The notes beneath the pieces were generated by a model. That model worked only from the letters and a program-made list of their open reading frames with translations, had not been told where the DNA came from and made no database searches. Below are positions 46,915 through 56,968 of a stretch of DNA of 64,000 nucleotides, piece by piece. This stretch comes from Maylandia zebra. Taxonomy: Eukaryota; Chordata; Actinopteri; Cichliformes; Cichlidae. Position numbers and translations under genes: made by a program. Each line of letters opens with the position of its first letter. The first letter of the stretch is position 1. The stretch is from the NCBI RefSeq assembly GCF_041146795.1, contig NC_135172.1:12948137-13012136 (forward strand), read 5' to 3'.

Positions 46915-47982
46915 ATGAATCAAGGGAGATCGAGAAGAGGATTGGTGAGTGCGTCACCATACAGTACAGAACAGTCTGAGCTGATTAAACTACGAGAAGA
47001 ATTTCAAATAATACAGGCTGAAAATGTCAAATTAAAAGAAGTGGCAGAAGAATCAAGAGGAGAAGCTGAAAATTCAAAGTTTGAAACCGAAGTAGTATTG
47101 AAGGAATTACTGCATGTGGGTCTAAAGCTTAAAGGAGAGAAGATGGGAAAACAACAAGCAGAAAATGAGAATGAAAACATCAAGAAAGAACTGTTGGAAG
47201 CTCAAAAAGCATTGCAGGAAGAGAAAAGCACAGCACAAGAAGCTAAAAATAAATATCAAACTGCAAAGAAGGAGGCAGAAAATGTGATGCAGGAATTACA
47301 GGAGGTGCAGGAAGCTTTTGAAGGGGAGAAAAGGAAAATGCAGTTGGCAGCACAAGAAGCTGAAAATGTAACGGCTGAAGCTGAAATACTCAGGAAGGAA
47401 TTACTGCATGTAAAGCAACAACTTGAAGAGGAGAAAAAACGTAAACACGAGGCAGAAAATGAGATTGAAAATATGAAGAAAGAATTGTTGGAAGCTCAAA
47501 AAGTGTTGGAGGAAGAGAAATTTAAAATACAGGAAGCAAAGAAAGAAATGGAAAATACAAAGAGTTTCACTCAAAACATGAGGAAGAAGTTGCTGGAAAC
47601 AGAGGAAGAAATAGAAAAAGAGACACATGGAAAATGGGAGGCAAAACAGGAAAGTGAAACTCTGAAGAAGAAACTGATGAAAGTGCAAGAAGAACTTGCA
47701 GAAGAGAAAATTGAGTTGAAGGTATTCAAGAAAGAAACGACAGCCTCTGAGGTGACCAAGAAAGGCTGCAAAGATGCACTTAAAGAAATGCAAAAGCACA
47801 AAAAGGAAGCTAAAGAGCTCCTGAAACAGAAAGTCAAACTGGCCAAACAGCAGCTGAAAGAAGCATTTAAAGACGCCGAGGAGCAGCTAAACAAAACTTT
47901 AAAAGAGCTGAAGGCAAAAGAAAAAGAAAAGAAAGCCGAGGACAGGAGTGGATTCTGGAGCAGACTGCTGAGAAAAAACTGA
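46915..47982 (+). CDS. Intact coiled-coil protein, 355 aa (left arm copy)
   Basis: A single uninterrupted ORF starts ATG in context CCAAAATGAATC and ends with TGA at 47,982, with AATAAA at 48,132 and 48,236. The protein starts MNQGRSRRGLVSASPYSTEQ and is then almost entirely charged heptad-rich coiled coil with loose internal repeats (KKELLEAQKALQEEK, KKELLEAQKVLEEEK, KELLHVKQQLEEEKKRK). It ends with a basic/aromatic tail, GFWSRLLRKN. No transmembrane or catalytic domain. It could be a structural or Golgi/cytoskeletal coiled coil; I do not recognise the family. The right-arm copy has the identical predicted protein. No introns are seen, so an origin by retroposition is possible. Confidence 0.75.
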   Translation: MNQGRSRRGLVSASPYSTEQSELIKLREEFQIIQAENVKLKEVAEESRGEAENSKFETEVVLKELLHVGLKLKGEKMGKQQAENENENIKKELLEAQKALQEEKSTAQEAKNKYQTAKKEAENVMQELQEVQEAFEGEKRKMQLAAQEAENVTAEAEILRKELLHVKQQLEEEKKRKHEAENEIENMKKELLEAQKVLEEEKFKIQEAKKEMENTKSFTQNMRKKLLETEEEIEKETHGKWEAKQESETLKKKLMKVQEELAEEKIELKVFKKETTASEVTKKGCKDALKEMQKHKKEAKELLKQKVKLAKQQLKEAFKDAEEQLNKTLKELKAKEKEKKAEDRSGFWSRLLRKN

Positions 47983-48509
47983 CCCAGCAGCATCAAGTTT
48001 AAGGAGAGCAATAGTTTCTTCCTCCTTCCCCCTCTCTCAACCTTTCTTTCACAAAAATCCCCCCAAACTTGACTTGGGACGTTTGTTTGTTTTTAAAAAC
48101 TCTATTCTGAATACATGTACTGAAATACACAAATAAAAATGCCATAACTTGACCTCACGTTGCCGGCTTCTTTTCTTGTGTGTCTGTGGATGTAAAACAG
48201 TAACACACTTTCTGCTCTGTGTGTTTTTAATTGTAAATAAATGCAATATATCTTCATTTTAAAAACTTCTGCTCTAAATCTTTTTTTAGCAAAATGCTTT
48301 TTTTGCCCCTTCCTGATTTCTTATGTTTTAACATGTTTGTTACATTTACATGTTTCCGATTTCAAGTGTTAACACAGATGGTCAGAGACAGAGGTCTGGA
48401 CAGCTCTTTCCCTTTATTTGTATTTATTCAGGTTATTTTTATACTCAAAAATCCATCCACAAGCTTCAACGCGTCCAGAACTCTGCTGCCCGTATCATCA
48501 CCAGGACCC

Positions 48510-49455
48510 TGCGGCTTTTAGTCAGGTGCGGCTTTTCTATAGATTGTCCATGATTTTTGTGATATCGTAAGACGATTTGTTTTGTTTGTTCCGCTGTTGT
48601 ACGGCACTACGTTGCCTGGCGGAAGGATCGGGGTTCAAGAGTGGTATGTTGGTCACATGTCCATCCGCCAGGCAACATAGTGCCGTACAAGTAGCGCGAA
48701 AAACAAACTTCAAAGTAGCGCTATGCGTTCAGCGGGAGTCGTGGATGACGAGCGGCGATAAACTTGCGAAAAGCAAGTTGTGCTCAACTCTACCGGTGGA
48801 TTCTGACAGCGTGGAAAAGTGTGCAAACATCCACGATCACCAACGGATTTCGAAGGGCTGGACTGCTGCATGATGAAGAGGAGGACACCGCCACGGCCCT
48901 TCAGAGGGTGTTCGACTCCGACACTGACAATGACAATGAGGATTATCTTTGGTTTTGAAAGTGACAACGAAGGAAAGAAGCTGAGAGTGGATGACGAAGC
49001 CATCCTGAGCCTGTTCGTTTCCGACACTGGAGAAGAGGACTTTGGTGGTTTTAGTGCGCAGGAAGATGGTGGTGAATGACTGACTTTTCTTCTTGTTAAA
49101 GCCGTGTCACTGCACCTGAGCCTAAAAGGTAGTCTGAATCTATTTTTCTGGTGTGCTGTAGGTTACTGTTATGTACTACATTTGTTACTCCTTTATGAAG
49201 CACAGCACATGTGCAAATATGTACCCATAACTTGATTTTCAAAATATTAATAAAAGGGGTGTGTCTCCAAACAGCCATCTCTTTCCTGACAATTCGCTTT
49301 GTGCATATTCTCTTACATATGATAAGTCAATATTGAAACACCTGCGGCTTTTGGTCAGGTGCGGCTAATGTATGTACAAAACAGGATTTTCCCCTGATTT
49401 TAGCTTGTGCGGCTAATATTCAGGTGCGCTTTGTAGTCCGGGAAATACGGTAAGC
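48510..49455 (+). mobile_element. Pogo/Tigger-like DNA transposon remnant
   Basis: On the plus strand 48,764-48,958 encodes CAQLYRWILTAWKSV then TITNGFRRAGLLHDEEE, the C-terminal pattern of pogo/Tigger-type transposases. The right edge (minus strand) reads TACCGTATTTCCCGGACTAC, followed by GCGCACCTGAATATTAGCCG, and the left edge has related GCGGCTTTTAGTCAGGTGCG motifs. The left edge coincides exactly with the inner border of the left arm. Confidence 0.55.
48597..48690. repeat. 27-bp-stem hairpin
   Basis: TTGTACGGCACTACGTTGCC plus TGGCGGA at 48,597-48,623 is complementary to 48,664-48,690 with one mismatch and a 40-base loop. It sits inside the pogo-like remnant. Confidence 0.85.
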
Positions 49456-51227
49456 ATATAAAACATGAAGTGTTTGTGAGGTTCATCTGCAGCACCTTTG
49501 TCTCTGTGAAATGTTTGCTAATTTAACATTTTCCCTCCTAAACAGGAAGGAGTTTGTGGAGGCCTATGTGAATCATGCCTTCAACACATCAGTGGAGAGT
49601 CTGTTCCAGGAGTTCAAGCGAGGCTTCTTCCTGGTGTGTGAGCAGGATTTGGTGAGGCTGTTTCGACCAGAGGAGCTGCAGGGAGTGCTGGTCGGCCAGG
49701 ACGTGCATGACTGGGAAAAGTTCAAACAGGTACAGTCAGCCAAACAGACACAGGCTGTAGTTTCACAGCTGTCCTGTAGCACAATAACTGTGTACTGCAT
49801 ACTGCCAAAAGCATTCAGCCGGCTGCTTTAACACAAATATGAACTTGAGTCACATCTCAGTCTTAATCCAGACTTTTGTATGATAGTATAATATAATAGT
49901 CAGCCCACCCTTCGCAGCTATAACTGCTTCCACTCTTCTGGAAAAGCTTTCCACAAGGTTTAGGTGTGTTTATGGGAATTTTTTGACTATTCTTCCAGAG
50001 GTGCATTTATGGTGTCAGACACTGATGTTGGAGGAGAAGGCCTGGCTCACAGTTGCTGCTCTAATTCATCCCAAATATGTTCTATCAGGGTGAGGTCAGG
50101 ACTCTGTGCAGGCTAGTCCAGTTCTTCTACACCAAACTCACTCATCCATGTCTTTATGGACCTTGTATTGTGCACTGGTGCCCAGCCATGTTGGAACAGA
50201 AAGTGGCCATCCCCAAACTGGAAGCATGAAATTGTCTTGATATGCTGAAGCATTAAGAGTTCCTTTCATCGGCACTAAGGGGGCGAACCCAACTCCCGAT
50301 AAACAGCCCCACAACAAAACCGCCCCTCCACCACACTTTACACTTGGCACAGTGCAGTCAGACAAGTACTTCTGGCAACCACCAAACCCTGACACATCCA
50401 TCGGATTGCCAGTCAGAGAAGTGTGATTCGTCACTCCAGTAAACACATCTCCACTGCTTTAGAGTCCAGTGTTGAGATGCTTAAATCACTCCATCTGACG
50501 CTTTGCATTGTGTTTGTCAGTGTAAGGCTGGGATGCAGCTGCTCAGCCATGGAAACCAATGAAGTTTGGACATCTGTAACAACAGCAGACTGCAGATATT
50601 GGTGACTTAAGTGCACTATGAGCCTTAGCATCAGCTGACTAGCTGTCATTTCCAATTACTTCCACTTTGTTATAATATCACTAACAGCTGACTATGGAAT
50701 ATTTAATAGCGAGGAAATTTCATGACTGGACTTGTTGCACTGGTGCATCCTATCACATTACCATGCTGGAATTCATTCAGTTCCTGAGAGCGACTCGTCC
50801 TTTCACACATGTTTGTAGAAGTAGTCTGCATGCCTAGGTGCTTGATTTAATACACCTGTGTCCATGGAAGTGATTGGAACACATTAATTGAATGATTTGG
50901 ATGTGTTAGGGAATACTTTTGGCAACATAGTGTATGCCTGACCTTACAAACTCTATGATTATAACAGTCATTTTCACTGTTTTCAGAACACAAGTTATGG
51001 TTGGAGATATCATGACCGCCACCCCACCATACAGATGTTTTGGGAGGTATTTGATGAACTAACTGAAGAGCAGAGGAAAGATTTCCTTCGTAAGTACTTG
51101 CTGAAGCCTCCGTTATGATATGTTACTGAAATCACACTGTATCATATAAAACATTAGATTTTTCTGCACTTTACCAAGATACATTAGAGAGCAGCATTGT
51201 TCTGATTAATACACTGTAAAGCTGCTT
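49456..51227 (+). repeat. Third copy of the HECT-exon segment (spacer)
   Basis: Matches 61,698-63,340 in direct orientation and therefore the left arm in inverse. Differences are more numerous than between the arms, including 129 additional bases in the Tc1 element (near 50,191-50,335). Homology ends at 51,227, exactly where the arms switch to LRR sequence. Confidence 0.9.
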
Positions 51228-53025
51228 TATGGTTGAGTTAGTCATCAAAAACGTATGCCAAGGAAAGTGGGCCGAAATTCCTCCCAACGCTATGTAAAGA
51301 TTCGTTACCAGTTATCACAAACACTTGACTGCAGTTCTTGCTGCCAGGATGCTTCCACCAGTTAATACATTTAGAGCTCCATTGCTTTTTCACATAGGGC
51401 CAGCTAGGCTTGAATATTTTTTCCCTTAATGAATGAAATGATAAATTAACAATTGTGTTTTGTATTTACTTATTACACATAAATGTGACAAATATGCAAA
51501 AATATCCAATGCAGTTTGCATACAGGCCCAACAGAGGAGTGGAGGACGCACTTTTGACTTTACTAAATCTAATTCTTAAACATGTAGAGAGTAAAGGGAC
51601 TTTTGCAAGACTTCTTTTCATTGATTTTTCTTCGGCTTTTAATACAATACAGCCCCATATTTTAATTAAAAGACTTTTAGAACAGTTTGAAATCAGGAAA
51701 AACCTGGTGGGCTGGATTTTAGATTTTCTAACTGACAGGTCACAAAGAGTGAGAATAAATGGGGTTCTGTCTGACCCAGTGTTCTCCTCCACAGGTTCTC
51801 CTCAAGGGTGCGTCCTATCGCCCTTATTATTCACTCTCTATACAAATATGTGTCAGGGCAGACATGAAAACAGGGTCATTATTAAATATGCAGATGACTC
51901 TGTTATTGTCAGCTTACTGAAAGAGGGTGAAATTAACCACGGTCCAGTCATTGATGACTTTGTTCAGTGGTGTGAGGAGTCTTATCTCCAGCTGAACATA
52001 TCTAAAACAAAAGACATGGTTGTTGATTTTAGGAAACAACAAAATGGGCAAGCAGTTACTTTAATTAAAGGTCAGAAAATAGAGCAAGTACAATCATATA
52101 AATATCTTGGGACCATAATAAATGAAAAACTGAACTTTGATCAAAATTGCAAATCAGTTTGTAAAAAGGGTCACCAGCACCTTTATTGCCTTAGGAAACT
52201 TGTTCATTTCCACATTGACCAAAAAATTTTAACTTTGTTTTATCGTTCTTTTATTGAGTCTGTTTTATCCTTTTGTTTGGTGGCATGGTTTGGTCAGACC
52301 TCTGTCACAGAGAAAAACTCTCTAAATCAGATAGTGAGATGGTCCAGTCGTCTGATAGGTGAGCCACAGTCTTGTTTAGCCTCCCTGTACTCTAAGCAGG
52401 TACAGAGGATGGCTTTATCAATCCTTAAAAATGGTTCCCATCCTCTAAGGGGTGAATTTCAGCTTCTTCCCTCAGGACGGAGGTTTCTATTTCCGAGATG
52501 CAGGACAAAGCGTTATAAAAATAGCTTTGTCCCCGTTGCTGTCACTGAATTAAATAAGAACTGTTTTTGATTCGAAATATTAAAGTATGTGTCACAGTGA
52601 GTTTTATATATTTACTAGGTATGTGTGTTTTTAAAGGGATGTCAAATGCTGTCATTTTTCTGTAAAGCAAATTTACCTTGCCTTTAGGTATAAATAAAGT
52701 TACCTTACCTTACTTTTTCCTGTGATGTGATGATGATATGTATAGGTATGTAAAAGTTTTCAAAAAAAATAAGATAAGTAAAATGATATTTTCTTTCCAT
52801 TGCTGTTCTTCAGGGTTCCTGACTGGTTACAGGAGAGCTCCTATTCTTGGCATCGACCAGGTCAAGATGAAGGTTTTTGCTATTCAGAGCAGCACCTGTG
52901 AGCAGCACTTCCCTGAGTCAGAGACATGTCACTCTAATCTGTATCTGCCTTTTTACTCAACTAAGGAGATCATGCGAGACAGACTGACAGAGGCCCTGCT
53001 AGCAGATACAGATTTCACACTGTGA
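49546..53025 (+). CDS. HERC-type HECT E3 ligase, C-terminal three exons with catalytic Cys
   Basis: Exons 49,546-49,729 (KEFVEAYVNHAFNTSVESLF, FRPEELQGVLVGQDVHDW), 50,987-51,089 (YGWRYHDRHPTIQMFWEVFD), and 52,814-53,025 (FLTGYRRAPILG, FPESETCHSNLYLPFYSTKE, ending ADTDFTL). Phases agree across all junctions. The Cys of ETCHSNLYLP (codon 52,927-52,929) is in the position of the HECT thioester cysteine, and GYRRAPILG matches the HERC pattern GSDRIPILG. AATAAA is at 53,541. RCC1 repeats and the N-lobe of HECT are absent here: upstream of 49,456 is a transposon. A LINE fills the last intron and a Tc1 element the first. A gene 3' end without its 5' part. Confidence 0.85.
49795..50932 (-). mobile_element. 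Tc1-like element with transposase relic (spacer copy)
   Basis: TA-flanked (49,793 and 50,933), 1,138 bases, the longest of three copies. On the minus strand decayed transposase blocks include KCGGGAVLLWGCLSGVGFAP. It lies in the HECT intron at the same site as in both arms, so the insertion predates the duplications. Confidence 0.85.
51232..52715 (+). mobile_element. L2/Rex1-group LINE with intact RT frame
   Basis: The ORF to 52,570 includes [54 protein letters not shown] and the catalytic YADDS. It ends FVPVAVTELNKNCF. The short 3' UTR ends GGTATAAATAAAGTTACCTT with TACCT repeats. The 5' end with endonuclease is missing. Its left edge falls at the HECT duplication border (51,227), in the HERC last intron. 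Confidence 0.85.
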
Positions 53026-53780
53026 TGCTGGATCGTATGCAGCTCTAAAGGAGCGTGCACTGTGTCTGAGCCGAGGAGGAGGGATGAGATTTATTTGTAC
53101 TCTTGGAACTCATCTTCTTTTCCTGTGGTACCTCAGGATAATTTACACTGTGCATTACAATAATATTACACTATAGCAAATGCAAAAAATTCAACATCCC
53201 TACATAAGACAGCTGTGTAACAGCATCAGCATCATAAGGCACTTTAGAATTATCTGACTTTTCTTAATATGTCATAATTTATCCAATAATTTAAGTTACT
53301 GCTGCATTATAATTCTTATGAATCAAATCTAATTTTTATGCTCAGACAAACATGAACAGGAGAATGTATTGCTTTATAACTACTATATTGCTATAAACAT
53401 CTGACTATGTAATACAATCCAATAGAGCACTTCTGTATTATTTATCACTTTATTCTTTGTGTTTTGTTTAATTCTGGTGGGGTTGAATTATTTCCAATAA
53501 TAAATCTTTAACATATGTAACATTGGTTATTTGTTGGAACAATAAAAATGTGTATTTTACACTAAACATTGCTTACCTGGTGTCAGTAAATCCCTAATTA
53601 CTGCAGTCTGAGGTTTGCTTAACACGATTTGAAGAAGCAAGAGTACAGTAGTACTGTACTCTTGGCGGACGTGATTAAGGATGCCGTGCAGGTGCGTCCG
53701 CCCTCCCTGCACGGCACCGCAGGCCACGCCCCACCGCATACCCCCATCGCCCGACTGAGGCCGGGGAGCCATCCGGTTGA
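53026..53780. other. HERC-like 3' UTR and flank
   Basis: Contains the AATAAA at 53,541. AGAGTACAGT at 53,641 pairs with ACTGTACTCT three bases further on, a 10-bp-stem hairpin. A GC-rich patch at 53,690-53,770 has no gene. The zinc-finger duplicate starts at 53,781. Confidence 0.45.
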
Positions 53781-54917
53781 AATGTTAAAAGAATGTTGGA
53801 AATTTGATCAGAATACAGTAAAAATGAGAGAAACAGATATTTTTCTCAGGTCATTGTGTTAAATTGTCATAATCGCCGTGTTCTTTAAGACTATCAGCTC
53901 TACTCTAAACAACCCTGAAAGCCTCTGCTGACACATGTCATCAGTTCCTTTCTTTCTTTGTAAACAAGGTCGAGTCTGTCAGGTCAGCAATAGAACTTCC
54001 TACAGATGACCCATCAGTGTTTATTCCATGACTGTAAACATGTTTCCATTCGTCACTTCAGTCTTTACTCTGAAATACAGGAAATGACTTCATGGCTCAA
54101 AATATTTGTCGTTCAAACAATTCTTTATTTAACTTTTTTTTAAACTTTATTGAAGAACTTTAACAAAATACATTCAATAAAAACTTGAACAACAGGAAAC
54201 TGATTTTTCATCCAACCACTGAAAAAAAAGGTAACAACTGAACACAAACACTACAGAAGAACAATTTATAAAGATTAACATGGAACTACAGGAACAGTTT
54301 GATTCATAGCCTCATTAGATCTTTAAGGAGAGCCGACCTGAACTCTGTGGAGCCTGATCTCCAGGGTTTTAAGTTGGACTCTGAAACCAGAAGAGGATGT
54401 TTCTCTCTCTTCAGATTCGCTGTCGTCCTGTGATGGGAACGATTTCAGCCCTGCGTGATCGCGCTGATGTTTGCACAGAGCAGATGATGAAGTGAATGTT
54501 TTGGCACAGTGGTAACAGTGAAACAGTTTATTAGTAACGTGGGATCGTTTGTGTGCAGAGTATGAACTGAGATTACTGAAGCTCTTGTCACACTGCTCAC
54601 AGCTGTAGTTTCCTTCCATGTGTGTACGTTCATGCTCGTTACGATTACCTGACTGTGAGAAGCTCTTGTCACAGTGTCTGCACTTGTATGGTTTCTCTCC
54701 TGTGTGGACTCGTTTGTGTGTTTTAAGCTGACCTGCAGTGGTGATGGATGACCCACACTGATCACAGAGGTGCTTTTTGACCCCACTGTGAAAGAGTTCA
54801 TGTCGTTTTAAGTCACCCGATGTGGGGAAGCTTCTCCCACATTCTTTGCAGTATTTCAGTTTGTCTCCAGTGTGTTTACGTTGATGTATTTTTAGGCCGG
54901 CTTGCTGACTGAAAGTC
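53781..54917 (-). repeat. Inverted copy of zinc-finger gene 3' segment
   Basis: Counterpart of 19,406-20,541; the borders are sharp on both sides. Confidence 0.85.
54323..54917 (-). pseudogene. C2H2 zinc-finger 3' exon, truncated duplicate
   Basis: The minus strand encodes fingers 8-12 of the gene at 17,294-19,999 plus the second half of finger 7 (QQAGLKIHQRKHTGDK, CKECGRSF, CDQCGSSF, CRHCDKSF, CEQCDKSF, CYHCAKTF) and the same tail, VQVGSP, with stop at 54,323. One extra Ser and a few substitutions distinguish it. The frame is open, but the start exons and the first half of finger 7 are cut off at 54,917, so no independent start is evident. Confidence 0.85.
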
Positions 54918-55935
54918 TAAAATACTTAGTCATTTGTTTAATTGTAATTTAGCATTATATAACTCACATATAAAACTATCAATTGTAATTTTAAATAGTT
55001 TAAAAGCATGTAGAAGAGGATATTTAGGCAAGTCCATTTCTCCTTTTGTTATCAAGAAGCACAGACAAAAAGGAAAAATAACCCTGAATCATTGGTCATT
55101 GGTCCCCACCAATGCCAAAACGAAATCTACGCCCACTGTCTCTTCCATTGCCGTTTCACTCCAAACGTAACAAATGTCCAACTCAGACAGTGTTCTCAAT
55201 TTGCATTCACACACAGTGAATTTGCAGCTTGTTGGAAATGCATCTCCATCCATCCAGTCATGATGATGGTGTTTTCTCCTTGCTGATGCCTTTTGCACAT
55301 ACTGCTGTTGCTGCTGGACCCCTCGCTGCTCAGGATACTGCTGTTGTCTCTTGACCTGCCATGTTGTTGCTTTTGGATCTGCATTTCTCGACAGTCAAGT
55401 GGAGGGTGCGTCTGTCCTCTCAGTAAGTGAGTGAGACAGTAGACAGTGGTGAGGAGGGCTGTGTGAAAGCAAAAACACATAAATATGCCTGACACCCGTA
55501 AACGAAGCAGCATCTGGCTGCAGTTTAAAGACTCTTTTGTTTGTCTTGGTCTCGTCTCGTCTCGACTTCGTCTCATCTTGGTCTTGGTCTCGTCTCGACT
55601 TGGTCTCGACTTGTTCTTAGTCTTGTCTTGGTCTCGATACCCTCTGGTCTTGGTCTTGGTTTTGGCAGTCTTGACTGCAAGTCTAGTTGCACCAGTGGTG
55701 CCATGAGCAGTATCTATCTGCTGCTCATCAGCTGCTATGCCATGGTTATTGTCACAATGTGGTGTATTTGGATCACTCGATCCTAAGTGGATATGGATAT
55801 GATCCAGGATTGGATGTTTTGTAAAAAATTTGAAAGGAACAATTGTTCCTTTCCCCTTTGCTGTGTACTCTGCTGATGCTGTTTTCAAAACCTACCACAC
55901 TCATGTACAGTATCAGTGTCACACTGAGATATTTC
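54918..55935. other. Repeat-like DNA with GTCTCG/GTCTTG tract
   Basis: 55,540-55,665 is a low-complexity tract of TCTCGTCTCGACTTGG-type units. The long minus-strand ORF across it (55,888-55,196) is rich in KTKTKTR-like simple sequence and is probably an artefact of the tract. No gene is supported. Confidence 0.45.
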
Positions 55936-56500
55936 AAAGATAATAATAATACATTTTATTTGAAAGCGCCTTTCAAAACACTCAAGGTCACTGTACACAT
56001 TAGAATAAAAAGCAACATAAAAACAAGCAGTTTACACAATCGTAAAAGCATAAGACATAAACTAATTTAAAAGAGCAGAGTGGAGAGGTTATGTGGGATA
56101 AGCTATTTTGAACAAGTGAGTTTTGAGTTGGGACTTAAAGAGAGAGAAGGAAGAGATATTTCTTAAATCAGGAGGTAGGGGATTCCAGAGTCGTGGAGCA
56201 GAGCAGCTGAAAGCCCTGCTCCCCATGGTGGCAAGACGGGGGGAGGGGACGGAGAGTGAAAGGGAAGAAGTAGATCTGAGACAACGAGATGGGGCGGTGA
56301 TCTTAACCAGATCAGAAAGATATGGAGGGCAGAGATGATGAATAGCCTTAAATGTGTACAAGAGTATTTTGAAATTGATACGATATTTGACCGGGAGCCA
56401 GTGAAGCTGCTGCAGAACAGGAGTAATGTGGTGGATAGAAGGGGTCCTGGTGATGATACGGGCAGCAGAGTTCTGGACGCGTTGAAGCTTGTGGATGGAT
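55936..56500 (-). mobile_element. L2-type LINE 3' fragment spanning the right inner border
   Basis: The minus strand reads LQRVQNSAARIITRT, HITPVLQQLHWLPVKYRINF, SAPRLWNPLPPDLRN and LFKSQLKTHLFKIAY, the C-terminus of L2 ORF2. A tail with AATAATAATACATTTTATTT lies on the plus strand at 55,941. The right arm begins at 56,442 inside this LINE. In the left arm only the first part of this LINE (48,450-48,509) remains before the pogo-like sequence. Confidence 0.8.
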
Positions 56501-56968
56501 TTTTGAGTATAAAAATAACCTGAATAAATACAAATAAAGGGAAAGAGCTGTCCAGACCTCTGTCTCTGACCATCTGTGTTAACACTTGAAATCGGAAACA
56601 TGTAAATGTAACAAACATGTTAAAACATAAGAAATCAGGAAGGGGCAAAAAAAGCATTTTGCTAAAAAAAGATTTAGAGCAGAAGTTTTTAAAATGAAGA
56701 TATATTGCATTTATTTACAATTAAAAACACACAGAGCAGAAAGTGTGTTACTGTTTTACATCCACAGACACACAAGAAAAGAAGCCGGCAACGTGAGGTC
56801 AAGTTATGGCATTTTTATTTGTGTATTTCAGTACATGTATTCAGAATAGAGTTTTTAAAAACAAACAAACGTCCCAAGTCAAGTTTGGGGGGATTTTTGT
56901 GAAAGAAAGGTTGAGAGAGGGGGAAGGAGGAAGAAACTATTGCTCTCCTTAAACTTGATGCTGCTGGG

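Larger units (their letters stand above)
40951..48509 (+). repeat. Giant inverted repeat, left arm
   Basis: Every base pairs with the reverse complement at 104,951 minus its coordinate (56,442-64,000), with no gap over 7,559 bases. By eye I found eight single-base differences (40,995; 41,200; 42,517; 42,700; 42,796; 43,420; 45,118; 45,976). The inner border is at 48,509, inside LINE sequence. The outer border cannot be seen because the right arm leaves the window. Confidence 0.95.

Noticed and set aside
55196-55888. 230-codon minus-strand ORF
   Set aside because: Most of it crosses a GTCTCG/GTCTTG simple-sequence tract; its composition looks like repeat translation.
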